This document shows positions 24,322 to 37,541 of a stretch of DNA of 64,000 nt, piece by piece. A program made the translations under genes and the position numbers. Below the pieces are notes generated by a model. The model ran no database searches and was not told the origin of the DNA. It saw only the letters and a program-made list of their open reading frames with translations. The number at the start of each line of letters is the position of its first letter. Position 1 is the stretch's first letter. Location: contig JAWUZG010000299.1 of assembly GCA_036785705.1 (NCBI GenBank), forward strand, positions 372,001 to 436,000. The letters run 5' to 3'. The stretch comes from Acanthornis magna (Eukaryota; Chordata; Aves; Passeriformes; Acanthizidae).

Positions 24322-26378
24322 AATCAAATGGGCAGATAAATCTTCCACCTCTCTTTCAAAAATTTAAAAAAAATATATATAAGCACATATGTCTCAATGG
24401 TAAAGGATCAATAATTAATGAAACTCACTGCTTAGTTACACATTTCTACAGAGTGCAAATCATGTCTGCTCTGTATGGGTGCATTAAAAGCTGATCAAAA
24501 CTCACTACAATGAAGTTTTATAAGTGACTTCAAAGGCATTTATATTAAACCTCTAGAGCACATGAGCATATTTGTGTTCAATCATTGACAAAAAATCATG
24601 GAAGATTTTGAAATTTAAGATACTCCTCAGGAGCTGCTTAGGGATGAGGAGACAAATGATAAACTAATATTGATCTCACAGTTGTGATTCCTTTGTCACA
24701 CAGTTCTTAATTTGTGTTGCCACCATGTTCAATGTTGAATTGATTTAGAGCTTTCTGAGAATCCTGAGAGCTTCCACACAGAAGTCCAGGCAATCTTCTG
24801 CAGGCAGAGCTTCGGGTTGCAGGGCACAGGGTACAGAAAATGATCCTAGAAAATGGCCCTTCCAGTCAGGAAGAAATAGACAGGCACAATTCATCATCTG
24901 CTTGGTAGCAGTATGGAAAGAGATCAGAGAGCCCAGAGATTTGTCTTCTCTCTCACATTCAGGCAGGGACTCTGAGTACCAATTTTTGGACTCATTTCTC
25001 CAGAGCCAAACCCAATGTTCTTTCTTCTGTGCAAAAGGAACTGAAGAGCTCTGAATTACCTCAAGCACCAAGCCCTGCTGCCTCCCATGTCCCTTGCCAG
25101 CCTCAGCCCATGGAAGTTAAAAACGAAACAACTCACAGACCTTCACTTGAAAAACTGGGCACCCTTTTCCTGCCCATCCTGCTTTGCTGTATGGATTTCT
25201 TACTCTCCTCTGTACAAATGCCATGGCACCACATCAAATAGGAGACTTCATCTTTTGGGTAATAAGGACATTTATTTCCTAGTATAAGTCTATTTTCTGG
25301 GAGTCAATAAAATATATTAGCAAACTCGGAATGAGATTTGCAGTTATTTGGTGTATTTTTGCAGTTCAGGTCACAAGGCAATATCAGATTATGTCCCCTG
25401 TGAATACCACACCACGTGAAATTCTGAAACTGTATTAAAAATACCAACCAAAAAGACAATACAACAAAGAACTGGAAAATGAGGAAAGCCTTTGGTTTAT
25501 TATTGTGGAAGTTTAAGAAAGATGTACATATTGAACTCAGCAACATTATTCTCAGAAAAGGAATGACTATACTAACTCAGAATGTTTTCTTTTTCTGTGA
25601 AATTCAATAATACAGAGAATAATATACTTTATAAATCAGAAAATGTGTGAATCCAAAGTCACTTTACTCTCTATGTAATATAATGTCTAAATATGAAATT
25701 CTCATTCTCTTTTTCCTACCCCATAAAAACTCCAGATGAAGGTTTTGCCTCAATTAGAGAAAGATTTAGGAGTCTGGATTGGCAGAGAGATAAAAAAGAC
25801 AGCTCCCCCAGGGAGGATATGAATTTCAGTTTTATTAATTTTGCCCCAAAGGGTCAAATTTAATTTGTCCCTGTGTTCTCCATCACTTCTTATTGAAGCT
25901 ATAATGAAGGGTCAGGATTTAATTTCATCAAATTAAGGTTAGAATAGTTATCCCAGATTTTGGACTGTATTAACCAGCCATTGGAAATTCCACTCTGAAC
26001 TGTTCAATGGTGGCAGCTAAAGCTGCAGCCACAGAAGTACCCTTGTAAATGCCAGTCCTTCCAGAGGCAGACTGATTCCCTATAGTTCCTTAGCTCCATT
26101 CTGCAGCTCGGTGCCCTTGTGAACACGTTGGATAGTGGGGTTTCCTCTTCCCTGAAGCCTCCATGCCAGAAGTGGCTTTGTGTGGAGACTAGCAGAGCTT
26201 CTGATTTGCTCTAACACACTTCAGCTTTAATTCAATAGAGTATCAACGAGATACACTTAACTTAATGCCCTGTTTAACATTCAGCTGGGTGTCACCAATT
26301 ATCTTCAGCAGGATTTAACCACATACCTCAAGTAGTTTTTTTTTAATTAAGAAAGGATTTTTTTATATACAATAAGAT
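24322..26378. other. AT-rich non-coding spacer
   Basis: No gene or repeat family is recognised. Confidence 0.55.
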
Positions 26379-26510
26379 TGTAGAATCACTAAGGTTGGAA
26401 AAGGCCTCCAAGTTCATTGAATCCAACCTTTGGCCCATCACCACAACCTCAACTAAACCACAGCACAAAGTGCCACCTCCAGCCATTTCTTGAACACCTC
26501 CAGGGAGTGT
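26379..26510 (-). mobile_element. CR1 LINE 3' fragment, antisense, older subfamily
   Basis: GTAGAATCACTAAGGTTGGA, then AAGGCCTCCAAGTTCATTGA and CCATTTCTTGAACACCTCCA. This is CR1-type text, distinct from the GGATCCAGGGGC group. Confidence 0.82.
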
Positions 26511-27889
26511 TAAAGTGCTTTGTTGAAATGGAAACTCGGAGTTTAGTCTGATCAATTAAATTAATCAGGTCAATTTGTTATCAGAATGTGCTGGCAGTAT
26601 CGTGAAAACAATGATGTTGTAAAAATATCAGTATCTACCAGGTGATATGGTAGATATCCATATATCCATATGTCATATGATGTCATATTATTTGTAGCAT
26701 TTTATGTAATTAGGATATAAAGAGAATAATAAATTGTGTATCATTAAAATATTTTAAATAATATGTTTCTGATAGTCCTCATTTTACAGTCATGAGCTTG
26801 GCCAGGTGTTAATCTTATTTATGCCACTATAAAACTCCCAAATTCTTTATCTCTGGTTCTTTTAATGCTGGAGGTGCTAAAATCCAAGAGAAAGACAGAA
26901 AGTAGGTTATCATTTTGCCAGAGGCCACATTTCATGGTAAGTTTTGAAGATATTTGTTGGTTCTCTTAGGTGTCAAATGTGATGTTCCACTTAAAATACA
27001 AAGTCACTTTCTGTCCATTACTGTTGTAAATGGAAATGAAAAAGTGGTTTTGTATTCCTGTCATGAGCCAGGACAAACCAAACAGGACAAGACGTAATGA
27101 GGTAGAAGAAAAGTGTGGAAAAGCTCCAGTTGATGAGCTGGTGAGGCAGTGCAATAGGCTATTGGGGAACATTCCAGGGCTCTGCTGGGATATGGGCATG
27201 ACCAGGACTGAGCACCTGCTGTTTCCTAAAGGCAAGTTCCCACATGCACAAGGCTTTATCAGCAGTGACACAGATGGTGGCACACCTCAACTCCATAACG
27301 AAAGTTTCTTCTTTGGGAAGGGCAAAAAAGGAATTTATAACAAGCTAATGGATAAGGAAAGCAGGAGAAAATATGGGGTGATTTTCAGGCAACTCATTCT
27401 TCTCATGGAAACACACTATAACAATGGTATCAGGATGGGCAGATGCTGCATCATGAGCAGCACAAAAACCCCAGCATGAGAACAAAAACGGGGAAAATAT
27501 TTCCACAGAGATTTTGAAATAACTTTGCCATAAAAATAATTGACAAAGGTTACCAGAGCTGAAGCCAAAGGCAGATTGCAGAACAGCAAATAACAGGCAC
27601 ACAGGATAAAGAAGGCTGAGTTTACCTGGTGCCTCATGGTGAAGCAGATGAAGCTTCAGGGTCTCTTCTAGATTCATATTCCAGAATATAAAAACTCACA
27701 TTGTTTAAATTTTCTCAATTAAAACACTGTTGTGGGTTTTAAAGGGTGTTCAATATTTAACACATTGAATCCCAGTTAAAAAACTGTTACAACACAGACT
27801 GGGCTCAGCATTGCTCAAGACCACAGCATTTTTAGCAGCTTCGAGGTTTCCAATGGGCAAGGCAATAACATCCAGTGCGAGTGAGTATC
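26511..27889. other. Non-coding spacer
   Basis: A 149-codon plus-strand frame (27030-27479) lies here. I see no motif in it and no support for coding. No other feature is recognised. Confidence 0.45.
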
Positions 27890-28420
27890 CTGTTTCCCCA
27901 GGTCTGCGGTGTTGGTCTCAACTGGACCATAGGATCCTGGGACAAGAAGAGACAAATAGGAAGAATTGGTACAGGAAAGTTCCTGGCTGAGATCAAGACA
28001 TGAAGATCACTTACCAATTACCATCATAGGCAAAACAGATCCAACTTGAGCTAATAATCAATTCAATTATCTATTCCTTAACAATAATTATTACTTAGTT
28101 ATACATGAATTATGTTAATTAATTTATCTAATCTATTTAATTAATTATTACCTAATTATAAATTAAAATCTATTTGGGTAGTAATGAGGACAAAATCAAA
28201 ACATCACCTTCCCCACACCCCTTTAGTGAGGCTCAACTTTGTTCTGCTCTCCTAACTCTTCCCCACCCAAAGCGGCCCAGGGGGCAATGGGGGTTATGAT
28301 CAGTCAACAACAGCTCCACTCTGCCCTCCCTTCCTCTTCACACTTTTCCCGTGTTCAAGCATTGTTCCTTCCCACAGGCTATGGTCCTTCAGTTGGAACC
28401 TGCTCCTGGTTTATTCTGAT
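27890..28420. mobile_element. LTR-like avian repeat (second copy)
   Basis: AGATCACTTACCAATTACCA, AGGCAAAACAGATCCAACTT, then an AT-rich middle, then ACATCACCTTCCCCACACCC and CTCCACTCTGCCCTCCCTTC. It matches the split copy at 13950-14657, here without a CR1 between the blocks, which shows what the other locus looked like before interruption. It resembles an endogenous retrovirus LTR class of birds; exact ends are not visible. Confidence 0.5.
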
Positions 28421-28450
28421 TCCATGGTGCCCATGGTGATGCTGAATTGA

Positions 28451-28502
28451 TGCTGGACTTGATGATCTTGGAGAGCTTTTCCAGCCTAAAATGATTCTAT
28501 GT
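28451..28502 (+). mobile_element. Short CR1 3' end, sense
   Basis: GCTGGACTTGATGATCTTGG, GAGCTTTTCCAGCCTAAAAT and GATTCTATG form a minimal CR1 tail directly next to the LTR-like repeat. Confidence 0.75.
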
Positions 28503-29574
28503 GGCCTCCCCAGACTGCAGGAATCCTTTGTCCAGCACACCTGCAGCCCCTCCTCCTTTCCTTTTCTCATCTTGGTACCCACAGAGCTGTTTCCCACAGT
28601 TTCCCACACTCCCCACTCCTTCCCACTTTCTCTTTCTTCCCTCTTCCTGGATGGTATTTTTGTGGGAATTGTACTGTGTAAGAACAAGTAGTGAGAGAAT
28701 ATGTCTCATTTGCCATTTAACTTTTAAATATTCAGGTCAGACATACAGCTAATTTATAGCTGATGGCTGTATACAACTGATATATACAAGAAGACATATG
28801 CAATTGCTCATTTATTACTGAGAACCTTTGGTGGAAGAAGTAATGAATAAATTAAACTCAAGCTTTGCTGATGATGTCATTTGGATTTTCTGCTCACATA
28901 TGCACCACATCGGTGAAAAATGGGCACATACATTGATGACCTTAAAATTAATGATTTGTTTAATCTGCCATCTTTCATAGCATGGCGGGGAAAAGCCCTC
29001 CAGTGCCAGCTGGTTATTTTTTCTTTTTAATTTGACTGAAGGGACATTCCTCACCTAGACTACTGCATGTAGGAAGCAACAAGGTTGGGATTAAAGAAAG
29101 ACATCGGACTCTAGAATAGCAGAGTTCTCACTGGTATGTGTGAGTGTTTACATCTCCAATATTAAAAAAAAAGAAAAAAAAAAAAGAAAAGTTATATAAT
29201 ACTGCATATTTTCTTGGATTAGGGTTTACTCTTTGTTTATGAAAGCTGTCATTGATGATTGCTAATTTTTTGTGTGAGGACAATCAGCAGAAGTATGGTA
29301 AATGTGGCAGAAAACAATATTAAGCCAGTTGTACTGAGAGTGGAAAATTATAATGGCAAGCTGTCCAATTTCCAAAATTGTACATTTCACAAAGACATCA
29401 TTCTGCTATCAGATGAACAAACAATTAAGGCACACTTTCTATTCCAGGTACTGAGCTTAAACTTTATATTTCAGAAAATTTCTACAGCAATAAGGAGGAG
29501 TCCCTGCAGGCAGGAGAATGGACAATGGAATGGACAGCATTATCACTTTTGTCTTCCCTTGGTTTAAAATGAAA
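28503..29574. other. Non-coding spacer
   Basis: It has a polypyrimidine-rich stretch (28540-28650) and an A-rich run at 29163-29190. The open frames over the pyrimidine-rich part reflect composition. Confidence 0.5.
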
Positions 29575-29805
29575 GAGGGTAGATTTAAACTGGACAGAAG
29601 GAAGACGTTGGTGAGTGGGTGAGACACTGGAACTGCTTGCCAAGGGAAGATGTGGATACCCCATCCTTCGGAATGTTCAGCATCAGTCTGGATGTGACTT
29701 GGAGAAACTTGGCCTAGTTGAAGGCATCCCTGCCCATGGCAGGGTGTTGGACTAGATAATCTTTGAAGATCCTTTTCAACCCAAACCATTCTGTGATTCT
29801 TTGAA
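29575..29805 (+). mobile_element. CR1 LINE 3' fragment, sense
   Basis: AGGGTAGATTTAAACTGGAC and AGGAAGACGTTGGTGAGTGG lead to CATCCCTGCCCATGGCAGGG and CAACCCAAACCATTCTGTGA. Confidence 0.92.
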
Positions 29806-30937
29806 AATATTTGCATCAAGAAATACAGTTAACCAGGAGCTTGGACTTCATCAAATCCTGGACTTCATCAAATCCTGAGGTTCCATTCAACCTAAATTTT
29901 GTCTAATGCCTATGAAATGTACAATATTGTTATATAGTACCAGCACACCAAAACAGAACAAAACAAAAAAAAAAAATCAATCACAAAAACTCCCACAAAT
30001 ACAAAAAAAAAACCAATCCAGCCCCACAGTCCAAAACAAACCTAGCTAATATCTCGCTAAGGCTGGATAAGTTCAAGACATGGGCAATCATTTTTGGCCA
30101 ATAGAGAAGGGGAAAATGCTGAACATTTAATTTTACTTTCATTGTCATTTCTACATCCAGTAAAAGACATGGCAGCTTCAGCTCATTCTGAAATCACTCT
30201 TAAGTGGGAAAGATAATCTTTTCAGTGATTCAAAGCTTTTCCAAGTTTCTCCAGAGAGCTCCAAGCATACAGTCTCAAAGGGGCTGGTCACTTGCCTTAC
30301 CACTATTCACATTGGAAATGCTCTTCAATGCTCAATGTCTGGGATATTCAGCTGTCTGGCTTCTGTCAGAATTGCATGTCTGGGTAAGTCTACACATCTG
30401 GATGTGCCTTTCTCCTCCCAGTGAAGTCCTCAGTTGCTGCATGTTGGTGTAGCTCAAACAAAATGACCACCCCGATAGGAAACAGCTGAAGTTCCAGCCC
30501 ACAGCCCTATTTATAACATTTTGGGAGGGGGAATAAGATGAAGATTAAACAAGTGGTAAAGAAAATGTCACAGTACTGTTACTAGGAGAACAGGCAATTG
30601 ATGTTTTTAAATAAGTTGTCCAATTAAGCTATATCTGTAATGATTTTGGTTCTAGCTATTTTACCACAAGATCATTTATTCAGGAGGTCGTCATTGCCAG
30701 CATCAGTCCTGTGAGACACAGGGTGGTTGTGCTGTGGGAGTGTGGGTGAATCAAACTCTAGTTTAATGTTTGAAGCTGTCAACAAGCAGCTGGAGCAGAT
30801 TTTGTGCAAGAGAAGCAGAGTCAGCATTGGTTCTTATCTGAAAATACAGTGCCACGAAGGTCAAGGGAGCAGAGCAGGTCCAGTGACAATAAACGGTGAC
30901 CCAAGAGTCCAGGAGAGCAGACAAGTCAGTATTTATT
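29806..30937. other. Non-coding spacer
   Basis: It contains a 19-bp direct repeat at 29841-29877 (GGACTTCATCAAATCCT twice) and an A-rich tract at 29950-30014. No gene is recognised. Confidence 0.5.
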
Positions 30938-31198
30938 GTGCACGTCCAGGACATGCACCAGGGGAGGCTCATGTTGGACATCAGCAGGAATTTCTCCATG
31001 GAAAGGGTGCTCAGGCCTTGGCAGGGCTGCCCAGGGAGCTGGTGGAGTCCCCATCCCTGAAGGTGTCTGAAGAACAACTGGATATGGCACTCAGTGCTCT
31101 GGGCTGGTGACAAGGTGGTGTTGAGTCACAGGTTGAATTCGATGGTCCCAGAGGTGTTTTCCAACCTAAATGATTCTGTGTTTCTGGGATTCTGTGAA
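30938..31198 (+). mobile_element. CR1 LINE 3' fragment, sense
   Basis: GCACCAGGGGAGGCTCATGT, GGAATTTCTCCATGGAAAGG and CCATCCCTGAAGGTGTCTGA lead to a GATTCTGTGTTTCTGGGATT tail. Confidence 0.9.
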
Positions 31199-32046
31199 GT
31201 GCAGGAGCCCAGGATGAGGTTCCTTCCAGAAAACTCACTGGCAGCACTCCTCAATAGACCCCGATGCAAGGCTATTTAGCCAAAGCAGACACCTGAGACC
31301 CCTGTGAATTTATAAATTTAAAATTAGTTAGGCAATAATTCATATTAATTTCTCTCAAACCCTACTGGGTGTACTGCAAGTGTAGCTGGCCACAGTGGTC
31401 AGCGTTGAATTGACCATTTGCTAACACTGTCACGGCACAGTCATTTGCAACAAATTTGCATTAGTGTGTGAGCAGTGTGATGGCAGACATGCCTGGGGCA
31501 AGCACAACTCTTTATATGGGCAGCACATTGTGCCAATATTCAAAAGGACTGACTGATGAAACCAAAACCAAAATAACCTGGATTAGGAGGGGAGGGTCCT
31601 TTCTGGAGAGGTGTCAGGGTGGGGATAAGAAGTATAAAATGCTCAGGATGCCTGAGAAATTATGCTGAAGGAGCAGCCTGTGTGATGTTTATTCTATCTC
31701 ATCAGAAGCTCACAAGCCTGAACATCTTCACCTCTGTGATTAAAGACCATCAGGGACGAAGGCCACCAGTGCAAACTATGTGACAGTGGCTCCACAGTGT
31801 TAAATCCTCACTGTAAATATCTTATATGTAGTGATAAGGTGTAAGAAGAAATTATCTACATAAATTATGAAGTTAATGAACTATTTCAGTTTAATTCTAC
31901 AGTTTAAAACAGACTGAAAATACATCACCGTCCCAACTGCTGCCATGTCAGCAATCCATGTGCTGGAACATTCCATTTACCTGCAGCAGTCACATGGCTG
32001 CACCATGTCTGAGCTCACCTTGAGCAAGAGGGTGAGGCCCTGAGGA
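31199..32046. other. Non-coding spacer
   Basis: No gene or repeat family is recognised. Confidence 0.5.
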
Positions 32047-32358
32047 GAGAATCCCAGACCGGTCAGAGTTGGAAAGGACCTCAAAGCCCATCCAGTGACA
32101 CCCCCTGCCACCTGCAGGAACACTTTCCACTGTCCCAGGCTACTTCAAGCCCCAGTGTCCAACCTGGCCTTGGGCACTGCCAGGGATCCAGGGGCAGCCA
32201 CAGCTTCTCTGGGCACCTGTGCCAGGGCCTGCCCACCCTCACAGGGAAGGATTTCTTCCCAAATCTCTTCTATCCCTGCCCTCTGGCACTGGGAAGCCAT
32301 TCCCCCTTGTCCTGGCACTCCAGGTCCTTGTGCAAATTCCCTCTCAGCTCTCTCAGAT
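32047..32358 (-). mobile_element. CR1 LINE 3' fragment, antisense
   Basis: AGAGTTGGAAAGGACCTCAA, then the core GGGATCCAGGGGCAGCCACA, GGATTTCTTCCCAAATCTCT and CATTCCCCCTTGTCCTGGCA. It is over 300 bp long. Confidence 0.93.
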
Positions 32359-32898
32359 TCCCTTTAGGCCCAGGAAGGATCTATAAAAGGAGATCCATAG
32401 TAGGAGAAGGAAAGATGAAAGTAGCAGGAATTTGTTTGACAAAATTTGTGAATGACCTACAAAAAGCCTCCCATGCATCACGGAACACAATGAAGGAAAA
32501 AAACTGAATCCCAGCCCACCTCTGACAGAGTTTTGGGGGAAAACTCCTCCTCTCTGCCCAAGCCTGCTTGGTGATTCCAACGTGAGGCCAACTTGCACAG
32601 TGCAAGATCTGCTCTCTTTTCCTTGATGTTGTTACATACTCTCTTCCAAAATATTTTCAAGTTTTGGAGATAAAATTTTTTTAATCATTGCCTTGACAAA
32701 AAGAAAAACAAAGGAATAGAACATTATTTTAAAAACCCAAAATAACAACACAAACAAAAAACCAAAAACCTAAACCCAAACCAAACAAAAAACCCCAACT
32801 ATTTGGTTGTCCAAATTCAACTGAACTCCCTGGAACAATGGAGAACCAGCATCATTTAAGGGACTTCATGTGGAACTCCCATTTCCATCTGAACATTA
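32359..32898. other. Non-coding spacer with A-rich tract
   Basis: A-rich sequence with C interruptions lies at about 32697-32800. Nothing else is recognised. Confidence 0.5.
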
Positions 32899-33020
32899 AA
32901 TGGGGCTTGGAGCAGCCTGGTCTAGCGAGTGGCAGGAGGTGTCCATGGCAAGAGGGTGGAACTGATGATCTTTAAGGTCCCTTCCAACCCAAGCCATTCC
33001 ATTATCCTGTGATTCCGTGG
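32899..33020 (+). mobile_element. CR1 LINE 3' end, sense
   Basis: GGGGCTTGGAGCAGCCTGGT to GATCTTTAAGGTCCCTTCCA, ending CCTGTGATTCCGTGG. Confidence 0.9.
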
Positions 33021-34593
33021 TTTGCTTCCAAGAAGATCCATGACGTGTTTAAAGGGTCTCTGCAGTGGGAGTCATTAGCATTCCCTGTCAAATTAGGAAG
33101 ACTCTTTGTCAGATAGGATTAGAGGGTTTTTTTTCAGAGATGAAATCCCTTTTGGAAATATCTGCGTTTTGATAAGACTTACTGATCAAAGGGTAACTCT
33201 TCCAGAACAGTGAATTTCAGCAGGACTTGAGCTCCTGTGCCAGTTTTGAAATGAGGGCAGCAGTTTCCAAGTTCTTTGGGTGCTTTGGAGCTGTGACCTT
33301 GATTTATCCCTCAGTCACAGGCTGACAGTCCTAAACACTCATTTAGCAGGTCAAGATGGGTCATGCAGTTGCACCTGCAGGTGAAATTCAGTTTTTGGTG
33401 TTTGCTTTGTGTGCCAGGGCAGCTCTGGTCAGTCCCTGTCTCATCCCACATCTGTCATTCTTAAAAATACAGCGCTTAATTTAGGGCTGGGTGGGTTCTC
33501 TAGTTACTGCAGGTTTGGGGATCTGTGATTGCTGCAGTGTTGGGATCTCTGCAGTGCCAGGACCTCCTCCTTAACTGTGTCTTTAAAGAGAAATGCAGCT
33601 GGATTCACTTAAACCCTCTGATAAATCATTCCCTGGTAACATAAAGTTAATGGAATCACAATTTTCTTTTTTGAGAGGTTTGAGACAGAGGGTGATCTGT
33701 GGTTTAAAAATCAAGTTATAGTTTCATACACGAGTTACAATATTGTGATATTATGTATCCAGAGGAATATAAATAAAATTGTTTAGCAAAACAATTCTGG
33801 CTTTGTGTTTTCATTGTTCTTGTCCTTTTCCTTCTAACAAACCCCTGGAGGTTTCTCACTTCATGCTGTATTTGAAGTGGGGCACCCAAGGGATCGTTTT
33901 TCAGGGAAGATCACAGTGACTCAGATATGGAGCCTGGAATTTGGAGAGGCAAATGGCCAAGGTAAAGCTCACAACTACTTCAGAGGGAAAAAATGAACCT
34001 TTCTCTAAATATGGAGTTGTACCTCTGGACTTCTAAGGAAAACCAAGCCAGGGCAGGGGCATCAGCTTCTCTTTAGTTTCACAGCAGTTTTACACCTGTC
34101 AGTTCAGCAGCGATGTGAGGTCAAAGCCAATCCCAAAGATTTCACTCCAGACATCTCCTTTGATGGACTTTGCCACTGAATCCAGCAGTCATTCATGGGA
34201 AAGGTGAGTTGGGAAAAAAATCAGTGCATCCTATACAGCATTTTTGCTTTCTTTAGGAAGAGGGCAGGAGATCCCAAGGACAGAATCAGGATTTCTTTTC
34301 TCTATTCACTGCAAATGACTTCCAGCTTTGCGCTGAATTTGACAGATACATGGTGACCACATTCTCCAGACACAGATAATCCTAAAGGGATGTTTTGTTT
34401 CTGACAGTTTTAGTCTTCCTTTTCGCCTGTACATTTGTTCCCATAGCTCAGAAGAATATGGAAATGCCTCTAGAGATGCATCCCATTCTCTAAATGGGGG
34501 CAATAGAATTTTTCCGGAAAGAAATAATTGTTAAGAAGTAGTGTATATGGCTTTGTCATGTCATCCATTCTGGCAATTTTTGGAATGCCTAAC
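33021..34593. other. Non-coding spacer
   Basis: No gene or repeat family is recognised. Confidence 0.5.
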
Positions 34594-34665
34594 TCACAGA
34601 ATCATGGAATCATTTAGTTTGGACAAGGCCTTTAAAAGCCATGAGCTTCAGGCCCTCCATGTGGT
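34594..34665 (-). mobile_element. Short CR1 3' end, antisense
   Basis: CACAGAATCATGGAATCATT then GGACAAGGCCTTTAAAAGCC. Only the terminal part is present and it is diverged. Confidence 0.65.
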
Positions 34666-34915
34666 CAGGAAACACAGAAATGATGCCCTTCAACTTGTAA
34701 TTCCCTCCAACATCTCTGGTGACTTTTCTGCATGACTGGGGCTTTAAAGGCAGTAATTTGGATTTAATGCAGCATATTCTGTTTCATCGCTATGCTGTCA
34801 TTTTCTTTTTGCCTCACAATTTTTCTACTTGAAACAAACTTCGTGCTGACAAAGTATCCAAGTTTTTATTTCATTCTGATTCCATCAGTTCACTGCTGTG
34901 GTGGAAAAACACCTC

Positions 34916-35031
34916 CATAGAACCATGGAATATCCTGAGTTGGAAAGGGCCCACCAGGATCATGGAGTCCAACTCCTGGCCCTGCACAGACACCCCAACA
35001 ACCCCACCCTGTGCATCCCTGAGAGCGTTGG
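34916..35031 (-). mobile_element. CR1-type 3' fragment, antisense, 'CTCCTGGCC' subfamily
   Basis: GGAATATCCTGAGTTGGAAA, GATCATGGAGTCCAACTCCT and GGCCCTGCACAGACACCCCA. Same subfamily as 11819-11918. Confidence 0.8.
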
Positions 35032-35089
35032 AAAATACACCAGTTAAAAAATTTTGTATAACTTTAGTCAAAGGCATTGTTTGTCTTTG

Positions 35090-35630
35090 CCCTGGGAAAA
35101 GGAATTTTACGTTTCTTTCCAGGACATTATTCTACCAGGTGAGGTCTGATGAACTCAACCTACCAACAGACTGGAGCAGCCCAAAAGGTAAAGGGCCATC
35201 AGCGGCCCTGAATGGAACATCAGCTCCAAACCTCACCCTTGGTGGGTCAGAGATACCTGGTCTGGGAAAAGAGAGATGAGAAAGAAGACCTAATTAACAT
35301 GGGAGGCGGAGATTCAGATCCAATAGGAAACTGAACACTGGGGGTTGCTCAGCTCTGCACCAATGGACTTTGAAGCAGTGCATCTCTATGGGTTTTGATT
35401 GTGTAAAGTTTGGGGGAAAATCCTGTAAAATCGATGTGTCATGGAATGATTCTCTCTGCACACCTAGGCTATGTGTGGATGAGATGATTTCTGTGGTACA
35501 CCCTGGCCAGAACAACATCCTGGCCAGATAATAAAGTAATGCCTTGACTCTCTAACATTAAAAATGTTGTTGGAGGGTTTTTGTTTTTTTCTGCAGTTTT
35601 GGTGACAAGAGCGTTGTCCAAACACTCCTG
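35090..35630 (+). mobile_element. Candidate solo LTR of an ERVL-like element
   Basis: The right part holds GGTACACCCTGGCCAGAACA, an AATAAA at about 35530, TGACTCTCTAACATT, a short palindrome-like AACATTAAAAATGTT and CTGCAGTTTTGGTGACAAGA. This order (polyadenylation signal, short R/U5, then TTTGGTGA-like text) resembles the 3' end of bird ERVL-type LTRs plus the start of a primer-binding site. The left boundary is a guess and no target duplication is seen. No gag, pol or env frame follows. Confidence 0.4.
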
Positions 35631-36507
35631 GAATGCTGGCATTTGGAGTTTTCTCTTCTCCCTACAGATATCTGGATATAGAAGATTACAATTTTAGCTG
35701 GAATAACATACCAAGGAAAAAAAAGCAGGCGAAAGAGAAGATGGCTTTTTGTTTTCCTGTCTCAATGGACACCTTCAGGGTGTGTAGGGTGACACGTCCC
35801 CTGTCCACCAGAGAGCGGAGGGACAAATTCTTTCCTGTTATCTCCGTTTATTAAGCAGTGTCCTATTTATCTTGCCTCACTTTTGCAGGGTGAATCCTCA
35901 TCCAAGACAGCAATATTAATAACTTCCCGCAATTTCTAATGTTGATTTGCAAAAGAAGTCAGGAACATCATCTTAATTAGTCTTAGAAACAGAGACAATG
36001 CAAGTACAACAAGACTAAGGCTTAGACCATCAGAAATTCTCACGTGTGATCTCTCACTCACTTTCAAAACTGAAACCAACAGCACAAAATGTTTTTTAAA
36101 AAACCCTATTTCCCAGCTCTATGACCTCTGGAAAACCAGGGATACACATATCTTTTATGAAATCTTCTCCCTCACTATTTTGAGAGACTATTTCTTAATT
36201 CAGAAATACAAAATGACAGGTACTTATCAGCATTATCCAGCTTAGAAAATCCTATTTTATGCATTCTCTTTTGGAGCAGAGTGAGTTTTCCAAATACCTT
36301 TCCTTCAAATTTGAACTAATTATGAAAATACATTTCTTCTTAGGGGAAAAACCCAAAATTCTCAAAACTTTTCATTTGGACAGAAATAAAAGCATGATTT
36401 TAAATGCCAGTGATATTAAATTGCTTTCACAGGAAAAAAAAAGCCCAAACTCAAACAAACACCATATGAAATATCATTTGATATTGTCAAATCAGGGTTT
36501 TTTTAAA
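35631..36507. other. Non-coding spacer left of the duplicated unit
   Basis: Nothing recognised. It has no counterpart on the outer side of arm A that I can see. Confidence 0.5.
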
Positions 36508-36766
36508 TCACAGAATGCTTTGGGATGGAAGTGATCTAAAGGCACATCCCCTGGCAGTGCCACCGCTGCCATGGCAGGGACACCTCCCACTGTCCCACGC
36601 TGCTCCAAGCCCTAATGTCCAACCTGGCCTTGGACACTGCCAGGGATCCAGGGGCAGCCACAGCTTCTCTGGGCACCTGTGCCAGGGCCTGCCCACCCTC
36701 CCAGGGAACAATTCCTTCCCAACACCCAGCTAAACCTACCCTCCTGCACTGGAATATTCACCTTTA
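36508..36766 (-). mobile_element. CR1 LINE 3' fragment, antisense, shared by both arms
   Basis: ATCACAGAATGCTTTGGGAT, then the core and AACAATTCCTTCCCAACACC. It is the inverted partner of 1528-1752; text beyond it (CTGCACTGGAATATTCACC) also matches, so the CR1 was present before duplication. Confidence 0.92.
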
Positions 36767-37541
36767 TTTTCTCTTGTAATTCCCCAGTTTCAATCAGAGC
36801 TATGTGAACATTTCAGCGTTTTTTTAAATTATATTCCAACAGCTCATCTCTGGAGTTCTTTCCTTTGCCTCCTGAATCATGGGAGTTCTCCTGTGGTTAA
36901 CTCTGCACTATAAAGGGGAAATTATGGAATTCTTAACTATTGTGGTAGGAAAACCTTTTTTCCAAAGAGCCCAGTATTTTCACATAATGTTTCTTGATCC
37001 AAAACCTAGTGTTGCACATGTTCCACGTGCAAGAGCCTTTGCCTTTTTCTGTGGGGCCTCTCTCGTGATTTTAGAAGGGAATTCTCTGCTGAGTGGGCAA
37101 TTATTACAGTTAATGGACACCAATAGAATTATGGTTTTGGATTTTTTGGGAACATTTTCCACAATTCTTTATAATCTGTAATTATTTATAAATAAATTTC
37201 AGCCTGCAGCGATGCCTTCTACAACTTTACAGCAGTGCACAATGTGAAAAGACACTTTTTTAAAGCTGTGGCGCATGCACGGATTTCATTTGCAGCCATT
37301 GCTGTGTCCCTGCTGAAGCTGTGTGACAGCTCTGTCCCCGCACTCTTTGCACACTCCTGTCCCAGCCGCTGCCAGCTGTTCCAGCGGTTTGCAGCTGGTT
37401 CTGAGTCCCCCCCGCCGCTGGCCCAGGGCTGCTGGGGAGTGGCCATGGGGACAGCAGCGCGTTCCAGGCTCCTTTGTGACATGTGGCTGCGTGTGCCCAG
37501 AGCCCATTGTGACACCTGGGGACACGCCCCGAGCAGGAGGG

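Noticed and set aside
27030..27479. 149-codon plus-strand frame
   Set aside because: No motif, repeat, splice context or recognisable similarity. A chance frame of this length is plausible in a 64-kb window.
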